From Veillonella sp. T11011-6 (GTDB lineage Bacteria; Bacillota; Negativicutes; Veillonellales; Veillonellaceae), in assembly GCF_002959755.1 (NCBI RefSeq), contig NZ_PPCW01000001.1, positions 434,001-498,000 on the forward strand: DNA of 64,000 nt. Reading direction: 5' to 3'. The notes beneath the pieces are model-generated. The model saw only the letters and a program-made list of their open reading frames with translations, made no database searches and was not told where the DNA came from. Positions 56,045 to 64,000 of this stretch are shown piece by piece. Position 1 is the stretch's first letter. Every line of letters begins with the position of its first letter. A program made the translations under genes and the position numbers.

Positions 56045-56416
56045 TTATGCTCCTTCAAGTATAACCGTGCTCATTGCATATTCTTTGCAATGGCTAATGG
56101 ACACATGTATATCAGTATAACCTAATGTTTCATAGATTTCTTTGAAAGTATCTTGTAGACGAATTAAGGGCGCCCCCAATTCATCATGATAAACTTCTAT
56201 ATCTTGCCATGAACCATGGCGCATTCCCTTTCCTAATGCTTTAATGAAAGCCTCTTTAGCAGCATATATGCCAGCATAAGACTCATAACGCCCTTTTTTT
56301 CGGCTTTCACAGTAATCAATCTCATGAGACGTATACACGCGTTCACGAAATGGTTTAGATTTCTCTATAGCACAACGGATACGGTCAATTTCAATAATAT
56401 CATTCCCTAATTTCAT
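56045..56416 (-). CDS. acpS: Holo-[acyl-carrier-protein] synthase
   Basis: Transfers phosphopantetheine to acyl carrier protein. 123 aa. GNDIIEIDRIRCAIEK (metal Asp), SYAGIYAAKEAFIKALG (metal Glu and the KEA..K motif), and VSISHCKEYAMSTVI. ATG with TAGGAG upstream. A -10-like TATAAT on the minus strand at 56446-56451 lies 30 bp upstream of the start. Confidence 0.95.
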   Translation of the reverse strand: MKLGNDIIEIDRIRCAIEKSKPFRERVYTSHEIDYCESRKKGRYESYAGIYAAKEAFIKALGKGMRHGSWQDIEVYHDELGAPLIRLQDTFKEIYETLGYTDIHVSISHCKEYAMSTVILEGA

Positions 56417-56484
56417 AATAACTCCTAAATTACCCTAACATTTATATTATACACTCTTAAAGTGGATAAAAACATAGATAAAAT

Positions 56485-57276
56485 CTAGGCATTTACTGAA
56501 AATGGTAATTTAGGTAAGCTATAAATTTCAACCTTACCCTTGCGATTAACGGCTACATACATTTGACCATTACGATAATCCATATCTTCTACTTCCATAC
56601 CTGACGTATAAGGAGTTATATTCTTAACAACACCTTCATTATCAACAGAAACAAAGGTTGTTAAGGTTGTAAATATAGTATTACCATTCGCTGCATAGGC
56701 GCCATTATTATTTAAATCAGTATGCTCTGCATCAATGGTAAAGCTACGAATTCGATTAAAATTAGCATCGTAATAATTAATTGTACGATGAGAATTTGTT
56801 AAAGGCACAATCGATACATATTCGTTGCGCTCTTTATCAAAGGCAAAGTTAAATACCTTTTCTTTTAATTTAATAGGTGCCTCTACAATCATGCTATCAG
56901 CTTCAATAGGTGTAACGATATATCCATCTACAACAGCGTTGGTTGTATAGTAGCGATTATTATTCGGATTATAGGTCAACGTATTCATATGGCCTAATAA
57001 ACGTTTTTGACTATATTCATACTTAGCAACAACTTGTAACGTTGTTGGATTTATTTCATACATAATTTGTTTTGTATTATCTGAGTTTATACAAGCAAGA
57101 ACAAATACATCTTTTTTAGAGTTATAACAAAAGCCTTGGCATTGATTAACAGAACTATCTAAGGGTATCTCAGCTAACCGTGTTAACGGTAAAGGCATTT
57201 GAACTACACTTACAGGTTGTGCTAGCTTTGGTATGTCAAAGACATTAGCAATATATTCAATTACACCTTGATCCAT
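56485..57276 (-). CDS. Uncharacterised cytosolic protein, probably beta-propeller
   Basis: 263 aa, not recognised. No signal peptide or membrane segment. Several blade-like repeats of the pattern YN-x-N/K-x-x-x-Y/F-x-x ... I-x-x-Y/I-D/N are visible at about 46-85, 95-130, 137-185 and 190-250 (e.g. LTYNPNNNRYY, FAFDKERNEYV, MDYRNGQMYVAV), fitting a small propeller. ATG with GAGGTGAAAGT. Alone between the tRNA-Leu terminator and acpS; no phage genes are near, although similar propellers occur in phage tail proteins. Confidence 0.7.
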   Translation of the reverse strand: MDQGVIEYIANVFDIPKLAQPVSVVQMPLPLTRLAEIPLDSSVNQCQGFCYNSKKDVFVLACINSDNTKQIMYEINPTTLQVVAKYEYSQKRLLGHMNTLTYNPNNNRYYTTNAVVDGYIVTPIEADSMIVEAPIKLKEKVFNFAFDKERNEYVSIVPLTNSHRTINYYDANFNRIRSFTIDAEHTDLNNNGAYAANGNTIFTTLTTFVSVDNEGVVKNITPYTSGMEVEDMDYRNGQMYVAVNRKGKVEIYSLPKLPFSVNA

Positions 57277-57344
57277 ACTTTCACCTCAAGCAAATAAAAT
57301 GTATACAACTGTATATTAATTCATAAATATAAATATATAAAAAA

Positions 57345-57374
57345 TAGGCGGTAAGACAAAAGTCTTACCGCCTA
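57345..57374 (-). terminator. Terminator after tRNA-Leu
   Basis: 13-bp perfect stem TAGGCGGTAAGAC/GTCTTACCGCCTA (57345-57357, 57362-57374) with TTTTTT after it on the minus strand, 4 bp after the tRNA CCA end. Confidence 0.92.
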
Positions 57375-57378
57375 AAGT

Positions 57379-57462
57379 TGGTGCCGGAGGTGGGACTTGA
57401 ACCCACACGGTGTTACCCGCTTGATTTTGAGTCAAGTGCGTCTGCCATTCCGCCACTCCGGC
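57379..57462 (-). tRNA. tRNA-Leu (anticodon CAA)
   Basis: 84 nt including an encoded CCA. Acceptor GCCGGAG/CTCCGGC; anticodon arm CTTGA-CTCAAAA-TCAAG gives anticodon CAA (reads UUG). A long variable arm (CGGGTAACACCG) is typical of tRNA-Leu, with T-arm GTGGGTTCAAGTCCCAC. Confidence 0.96.
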
Positions 57463-57479
57463 GTCTCGGAACATTTGTT

Positions 57480-57508
57480 ATTATACAGATATCCCAAAAC
57501 AATGTCAA
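57480..57508 (-). promoter_or_regulatory. Consensus promoter of tRNA-Leu
   Basis: Perfect TTGACA (57503-57508), 17-bp spacer, TATAAT (57480-57485) on the minus strand, 17 bp before the tRNA 5' end. Confidence 0.85.
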
Positions 57509-57516
57509 CATATTTT

Positions 57517-58278
57517 TTATATTTTATCTAAAATATTTTTAACCGCTTCCATACCTACATCACATTGCTGCTTCCATGTAAGTGCTACCCCTGTTATATA
57601 GCCCTTGCGAGCATACTCCACATCGGTAGGGACACTTTCAGCACCATAATCAAGCTCACCTGCTAACCAGTAATAATCTTGCCCTCTTGAGTTAATACGA
57701 GCATCAATAATATTACTATAGGTTTGTAAACCTTGACTAACCATTTTAAAATGATCCCAATCACATGCGCCACGCAATGGGAAGTTTATATTTAATAAGC
57801 CATCAAATTGACCTTTAACATAAATCTTTTCAATTAATTCAAGTATAAAGGGGTGCATTTCATCCCCTCGTTCAGGAGAATACCGTTCAACAGATAATGC
57901 TAACCCTGGAATGCCGTAAAAACAACTTTCCATGGCAGCAGACACCGTACCGGAATACAATACATCCGATCCCAAATTAAAACCATGATTAATACCTGAA
58001 ATCACAAGATCAGGCATATCATCACTCAATAAATAACTAAGACCAAACTTCATGCAATCAGAAGGAGTTCCCGTTAGAGCATAAAGGCGAGGATTTTCAT
58101 CCTCGCCATTGTACGCATCTAATTTTAAAGGAATCTCAGTCGTCAATGCATGGGATTTAGCACTTTGCTCATTTGCAGGTGCTACAACGGTAATTCGATA
58201 ATATTGACTTAAGTACGATGCAAGACGGCGTAAACCATCTGCTAAAATACCATCATCATTACACATTAAAATATGCAT
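57517..58278 (-). CDS. surE: 5'-nucleotidase SurE
   Basis: Metal-dependent nucleoside-monophosphate phosphatase. 253 aa from ATG of MHILMCNDDGI with TAGGAG five bases upstream. The NDDG metal motif at the N-terminus, VVAPANEQSAKSHALT, LTGTPSDCMKFGLSYL, SGINHGFNLGSDVLYSGTVSAAME and VTLTW-like end VALTWKQQCD. Last gene of the guaB-surE group. Confidence 0.95.
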   Translation of the reverse strand: MHILMCNDDGILADGLRRLASYLSQYYRITVVAPANEQSAKSHALTTEIPLKLDAYNGEDENPRLYALTGTPSDCMKFGLSYLLSDDMPDLVISGINHGFNLGSDVLYSGTVSAAMESCFYGIPGLALSVERYSPERGDEMHPFILELIEKIYVKGQFDGLLNINFPLRGACDWDHFKMVSQGLQTYSNIIDARINSRGQDYYWLAGELDYGAESVPTDVEYARKGYITGVALTWKQQCDVGMEAVKNILDKI

Positions 58279-58295
58279 AGTCACTCCTACAGATT

Positions 58296-59558
58296 CTATT
58301 TTTTATTCTTATTCATGTTTCCCATACGGGTCAATTTAACGTCATTTAAGCCAACAGCTCGCGTATGAACTGTATGAGACCACACCTTATTATGACGGCG
58401 GAACCAACCTAAAATATTTACAGGAATCCAAGAGTATACAAACAATGGATATAGTAAATAGTAGAACCAAATCTTTGGTGGTACCTTAATCTTCAATAAT
58501 ACGATAAGTGGGAATAAATATTGACCAACCCCAATGATGGTCCATACAGACATCGGTAAAATTTGATACAAAATGTTTGTATAGATTGGTGTGTATGCAT
58601 TGATATAAGACAATACCAAGTACACAGTAGTCAACAATAGGAAATATGGTTGACTCACTTGGAAAATACCATCCAAAATCATAATATTGCCAGTTTTAAT
58701 ACCTGTGGCAAACAACTTTGGAATGTAGCGGCCTGCACAGTCGAATTGACCTTGCGCCCAACGCAAACGCTGTTTACAAGACGCCATCATGGTTGTAACC
58801 TTTTCATCGTATACGATGGCATCATGAGCCCAACATGTGCGAATACCATGAGTTAATAACTTCATGGAGAATTCCATATCCTCAGTCAAGCTATTACAAT
58901 CCCAACCATATTCACGGATGATGGATGTACGTATACACATACCAGTACCGCCTAACGCTGTAGATAAACCAACGCGGTATTTTGCTAAATGCCACATGTG
59001 GTTAACCATCCAAAATGCGATAGAGAATGTACCCGCTACCCATGAGTCCGTAGGGTTTTTAGAATTTAAGTAACCTTGAATAACAGATTCACCTTTTTCA
59101 AGATGATCATTCATTTCTAACATGAATTGTGGATGTACTAAATTGTCGGCGTCAAAGATAAGAAATGCATCATATTTCCGATCCATTTGTTCCACGCGAT
59201 CAAACATCCACCCCATTGCATAGCCTTTACCTACTTCTTCTTTATTGAATCGTTCATGCACATTAGCACCAGCAGCTCTTGCTACCTCAGCAGTCTTGTC
59301 TGTACAGTTATCAGCTACAACAAAGATATCGTACAGCTCATCTGGATAATCTAGACTTCGTAAATTTTTTACTAATTCACCGACTACAGCTTCCTCATTA
59401 TGAGCACACACAACAATAGCAAAGGAATTTTTTGGGGTATAGTTTTTATGTACTCTAGACCGCCACATACCGATTACGGCGAGTACAAAATAATAAACCG
59501 TATAAATTACGATTATTACCTGCATAGGGATCAATATCAGATCCAGTAGGTAATTCAT
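58296..59558 (-). CDS. Membrane-associated family 2 glycosyltransferase
   Basis: About 420 aa from the ATG of MNYLLDLILIPMQ with GGAGG at eight bases. One N-terminal TM helix, GT2 fold with VVCAHNEEAVVGELV, D-x-D motif IFDADNLV, acceptor motif TED, and QRLRWAQGQFD (QxxRW); then three or four C-terminal TM helices. It resembles poly-N-acetylglucosamine/hyaluronan-type processive synthases. The product is not predictable; an envelope polysaccharide or lipid glycan is likely given the phospholipid genes beside it. Confidence 0.88.
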   Translation of the reverse strand: MNYLLDLILIPMQVIIVIYTVYYFVLAVIGMWRSRVHKNYTPKNSFAIVVCAHNEEAVVGELVKNLRSLDYPDELYDIFVVADNCTDKTAEVARAAGANVHERFNKEEVGKGYAMGWMFDRVEQMDRKYDAFLIFDADNLVHPQFMLEMNDHLEKGESVIQGYLNSKNPTDSWVAGTFSIAFWMVNHMWHLAKYRVGLSTALGGTGMCIRTSIIREYGWDCNSLTEDMEFSMKLLTHGIRTCWAHDAIVYDEKVTTMMASCKQRLRWAQGQFDCAGRYIPKLFATGIKTGNIMILDGIFQVSQPYFLLLTTVYLVLSYINAYTPIYTNILYQILPMSVWTIIGVGQYLFPLIVLLKIKVPPKIWFYYLLYPLFVYSWIPVNILGWFRRHNKVWSHTVHTRAVGLNDVKLTRMGNMNKNKK

Positions 59559-59577
59559 ACTATTATCCTCCACACAC

Positions 59578-60249
59578 TTATTTACGCACCATATTTAACG
59601 CCCCATTAATAAGGCCAAACACTACATAGCCAGCAAAAATCATCACGGCCCATGTATGCCAATCATAAACGAGACAAGCTATAACAAAAATAGCAGTGAG
59701 TACAATGGAAAGTTTATTAATATTAACCGCAGATTTACCTTTGAAGTCTGGATATTTTACTTCACTAACCATTAAGAAGCCTACACCTATCATACAAACT
59801 ACTAGTACAAATTGAGGTACCTCTACGCCACACAATACGTAAGTAGCTGCCAAGCAACCTGCTGCTGGAATTGGCAAACCTTCAAAGTAACCATGAACTT
59901 CTTCAGTTTTGATGTTAAAGCGAGCAAGACGGTATGCGCCTAATACAGCAAATGCTAGTAAAGGAACATAAGCAATCCAACCTAAACCGTATAGCTCTTT
60001 CATATATAACATATAAGCTGGAGCTACACCAAAGCCTACAACATCAGATAAAGAGTCTAATTCACGCCCCATAGGACCTGCTACACCTAATGCTCTCGCT
60101 ACACGACCATCTAAACCATCAGCGACTAAGGATAATAGTACGCAAATAGCTGCATAGAAAGTATTACCTGTAGCAGAGAATGTGATGCCTAGGACACCGA
60201 AGGCTAAATTAGCACTAGTAAATAAATTTGGAATAATAGATTTATTCAT
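59578..60249 (-). CDS. pssA: CDP-diacylglycerol-serine O-phosphatidyltransferase
   Basis: Makes phosphatidylserine, precursor of phosphatidylethanolamine. 223 aa from ATG of MNKSIIPNLFTSAN (GGGAGG upstream). CDP-alcohol motif DGLDGRVARALGV..MGRELDSLSD with all conserved Asp, and about six to eight TM helices. Overlaps psd by 8 bp, so the two PE enzymes are coupled. Confidence 0.94.
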   Translation of the reverse strand: MNKSIIPNLFTSANLAFGVLGITFSATGNTFYAAICVLLSLVADGLDGRVARALGVAGPMGRELDSLSDVVGFGVAPAYMLYMKELYGLGWIAYVPLLAFAVLGAYRLARFNIKTEEVHGYFEGLPIPAAGCLAATYVLCGVEVPQFVLVVCMIGVGFLMVSEVKYPDFKGKSAVNINKLSIVLTAIFVIACLVYDWHTWAVMIFAGYVVFGLINGALNMVRK

Positions 60250-60883
60250 GACGCAACCTCCCGATAACAGTGTCACCACCTGTAATATGTTGACCTTTTT
60301 CCACGAACAACTCTACATCCTTATCCATGTAGATTTCAGTACAGGAACCGAATTTAATCATCCCGTACAATTGACCGCGTTCAAGCACACTATCAAGATC
60401 CGTCCAAGATACTATACGACGCGCTAAAAGGCCCGCAATTTGTGTTACTAATACGGAAGTGCGATCATTTTCAATACAAATCGTATGACGTTCATTTTCA
60501 AATCCTACATCATCTTTAAAAGCAGGCAAGAAACTGCCCATTGTGTAATGGCGGTATGTAATTTTACCGTCAATAGGCGCACGATTGGCATGTACGTCGA
60601 AAACAGATAAGAAAATAGTTACCTTTTTACATTCTTTATGTAAGTAAATATCTTCGTATACATCAGAAATATCCATAATTTTACCATCTGCTGGAGATAA
60701 AATTAAATCTGGATCTTGAGGGATTACACGTTTAGGATTTCTAAAGAAATTGACGAAAAATAATGCCAGAATAAATGAAATAATCGCAATTACATAATGT
60801 CCTAAAAATCCTAACACCACAGTGATAATGAGCATAGCCCCTATCAGTGGAAACCCTTCCTTAATTATTGGTCCTGTAGGCAC
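60242..60883 (-). CDS. psd: Phosphatidylserine decarboxylase proenzyme
   Basis: Short (bacterial type 2) PSD of 213 aa. N-terminal membrane helix, LSPADGKIMDI, FLSVFDVHANRAPIDG, the HTI segment, and C-terminal self-cleavage site in IKFGSCTEIYM where G-S gives the pyruvoyl group. GTG start at 60881-60883 with AGAGGAG upstream. Acts after PssA to make PE. Confidence 0.95.
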   Translation of the reverse strand: MPTGPIIKEGFPLIGAMLIITVVLGFLGHYVIAIISFILALFFVNFFRNPKRVIPQDPDLILSPADGKIMDISDVYEDIYLHKECKKVTIFLSVFDVHANRAPIDGKITYRHYTMGSFLPAFKDDVGFENERHTICIENDRTSVLVTQIAGLLARRIVSWTDLDSVLERGQLYGMIKFGSCTEIYMDKDVELFVEKGQHITGGDTVIGRLRHE

Positions 60884-60897
60884 GATTCAACACTCCT

Positions 60898-61620
60898 CTA
60901 TTTATTTCTAATAACGGTCCACATAAACTTAGGAATAGCCAACATACGGCCAATCCGTTGAGGTTCTAAATATAATCGATACAACCATTCGAGACGATTG
61001 CGTTGCATCCATTCTGGGGCCCGAGGAATATTACCTGCCAAAACGTCAAAGGAACCACCAATACCAATGGCAACAACGCCATCAAGGTGACTCAATTTTT
61101 CTGAAATCCATTGTTCTTGCTTTGGTACGCCTAATGCAACAAACACTAATTTTGCCTTAGACTCCCCAATAGCTTTAACGATTTCTTGTTCCTCTACGCT
61201 ATCGAAGAATCCATCATGAATCCCTGCAATATTTAATGGTCCAACTTGGGCAGATAAATTATCAATTGCTCGTTGAGCAACACCAGGTGCTGCCCCTAAG
61301 CAGTATACAGGAATTTGCTGGTCAGCCGCAACTTTAAATAATCGTTTTGTTACGTCTACCCCCGTTACGCGTTCAGGCACATGTTCGCCTTTACGCTCTG
61401 CAGCCCACAAAATGCCAGCCCCGTCAGGAACGACGAGACTAGCATTATTCAATATGGTGTGCAATGTAGGATTTTCATTAGCCAACATAACCATTTCTGC
61501 ATTAGCCGTGGCTACTAGATGTAGCCCCGGCTCTTCAGTTAATTGCAAAATACGTTGGACTGCCTCATCCATTGTTACACAATCGATAGGCACAGATAAA
61601 ACAGAAATACGTTTATTCAA
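60898..61620 (-). CDS. WecG/TagA/CpsF family glycosyltransferase
   Basis: 240 aa, GT26 family. Conserved LHLVATANAEMV, VVPDGAGILWAAERKGEHVPERVTG in which the catalytic Asp lies, PVYCLGAAPGVAQRA, VFVALGVPKQEQWI and GVGGSFD-like GIGGSFDVLAG. Family members add ManNAc(A) to a lipid-linked sugar. TTG start at 61618-61620 with GGAG at seven bases. Probably acts with the GT2 protein in envelope glycan assembly. Confidence 0.92.
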   Translation of the reverse strand: MNKRISVLSVPIDCVTMDEAVQRILQLTEEPGLHLVATANAEMVMLANENPTLHTILNNASLVVPDGAGILWAAERKGEHVPERVTGVDVTKRLFKVAADQQIPVYCLGAAPGVAQRAIDNLSAQVGPLNIAGIHDGFFDSVEEQEIVKAIGESKAKLVFVALGVPKQEQWISEKLSHLDGVVAIGIGGSFDVLAGNIPRAPEWMQRNRLEWLYRLYLEPQRIGRMLAIPKFMWTVIRNK

Positions 61621-61635
61621 TGTAATACTCCATTA

Positions 61636-63165
<1,530 letters not shown>

Positions 63166-63166
63166 C

Positions 63167-63352
63167 TTAGCGTTCAGACCGCAAAATGCCGCCTTCCATA
63201 TAATCATCTTTTTTCATATCTACGAAGATAACTTTTACTGCGTCAGCAGGTACATTAACGATATCAACCGCAGCTTTAGTGATAGCTTCACCTAATTGTT
63301 TTTTTTGTTCTTTTGTGCGCCCTTCAACGAGCTCTACATGAATAAGTGGCAT
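63167..63352 (-). CDS. 4-oxalocrotonate tautomerase family protein
   Basis: 61 aa after Met from ATG of MPLIHVELVEGRTKEQ with GGAGG five bases upstream (a longer frame to 63421 crosses the promoter). Pro-1 is the catalytic base of the family once Met is removed. The family pattern EGRTKEQKKQLGEAITKA is clear. Physiological substrate unknown. Confidence 0.92.
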   Translation of the reverse strand: MPLIHVELVEGRTKEQKKQLGEAITKAAVDIVNVPADAVKVIFVDMKKDDYMEGGILRSER

Positions 63353-63394
63353 ATTGACCTCCATAGATGAAAATGAAATAAATTTGTTTGTTCT

Positions 63395-63423
63395 ATTATA
63401 CGGTATGAGGAACAGATACACAA
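63395..63423 (-). promoter_or_regulatory. Predicted promoter of the tautomerase gene
   Basis: TTGTGT (63418-63423), 17-bp spacer, TATAAT (63395-63400) on the minus strand. Confidence 0.6.
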
Positions 63424-63483
63424 GGGAAAAACCCAGATAAAATCTAATATTATCGCTACTTATGTACTTATTATTCCTACCTC

Positions 63484-64000
63484 TTAATTATACAATATTC
63501 TAAGAAATTTTTCACCAAATCTTTTTTCTAATTCTTCTTTCATTACAGATTCAAGTTTTTCCATTCCATGTTGGCTTGCAAAATCTAATACATCCTTGCG
63601 AGCCTGTACTAATATTTCAATATCTTTAATAATATTGGCAACTCGCAAATCAGGTAATCCTGATTGGGCTAAGCCAAATAATTGACCAGACCCACGCAAT
63701 AATAAGTCTTGTTCGGCAAGTTCAAAACCATCCTGTGTCTGCTCCATCAATTTCAAACGCTCTTGGCTCACATCATTTTTTGAATCACTTACAAGAATAC
63801 AATAGGATTGATGAGATCCACGACCTACACGGCCACGCAACTGGTGCAGTTGTGATAAACCAAATCGCTCGGCCCCTTCTATACACATAATAGTCGCATT
63901 AGGCACATTGACACCAACTTCGATAACGGTAGTAGAAACGAGTAGTGAAATCTCACCCTTATGAAAGGCATTCATCACTTCATCCTTTTCACTTGGCTTC
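63484..64000 (-). CDS. recG: ATP-dependent DNA helicase RecG (C-terminal part)
   Basis: The frame is open to the window edge, so only the last 171 or so codons are present. Helicase motifs V and VI are seen: [38 protein letters not shown], then the RecG wedge-facing end [24 protein letters not shown]. RecG reverses stalled forks. Confidence 0.95.
   Translation of the reverse strand, partial: KPSEKDEVMNAFHKGEISLLVSTTVIEVGVNVPNATIMCIEGAERFGLSQLHQLRGRVGRGSHQSYCILVSDSKNDVSQERLKLMEQTQDGFELAEQDLLLRGSGQLFGLAQSGLPDLRVANIIKDIEILVQARKDVLDFASQHGMEKLESVMKEELEKRFGEKFLRILYN

Overview
The window is a low-GC chromosomal segment from a diderm Firmicute, most likely Veillonella or a close Negativicute relative. 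Gene order is Firmicute-like: ctsR-mcsA-mcsB-clpC-radA-yacL-ispDF-gltX, then cysS-mrnC-rlmB-yacP-sigH. Regulation is also Firmicute-like, with a Cys T-box, a CIRCE element, CtsR-type boxes and a BirA-type operator. An RND tripartite efflux pair and an outer-membrane-style cell plan point to Negativicutes. The assignment is an inference from content; no database was searched.

Almost everything is transcribed on the minus strand, so operons read from high to low coordinates. From the right edge: recG (partial); a small tautomerase; guaB-tagA/wecG family-psd-pssA-GT2-surE; tRNA-Leu(CAA); an orphan propeller-like protein; acpS-nnr-MBL lipoprotein; AMIN amidase-GerMN lipoprotein; thiL-tsaE-tsaB-rimI-tsaD fused in transcription to a histidine kinase/ANTAR regulator pair; groES-groEL; a DoxX protein; lysA; sufC-sufB-sufD-sufS-sufU-HAD phosphatase.

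The centre (34.2-35.7 kb) is the accessory part. An IS200-type element abuts the ctsR promoter. Beside it lies the only plus-strand gene, a short AdoMet decarboxylase (SpeD)-fold protein that has lost its pyruvoyl-forming serine and carries a basic tail. The protein quality-control operon ctsR-mcsA-mcsB-clpC follows, then radA-yacL-ispDF-gltX, a BASS transporter, and cysS under T-box control with RNA-processing genes. sigH-secG-rnr-smpB come next (trans-translation and RNA decay).

The left part holds a biotin-precursor operon (membrane S-component-like protein, bioW, bioF) with BirA-type palindromes bracketing its promoter, then tmRNA (ssrA), an acrAB-type efflux operon, a Mn-dependent pyrophosphatase, pcrA-ligA and gatCAB (gatB cut by the window edge).

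The points most worth following are the SpeD-fold pseudoenzyme and its operator-like inverted repeat, a premature terminator in the suf leader, the unusual 8-bp period of CtsR-like repeats at ctsR and groES, and the BirA-controlled transporter in the bioWF operon. Start codons were chosen mainly by Shine-Dalgarno position. Several differ from the longest possible frame, and GTG or TTG starts are used often.
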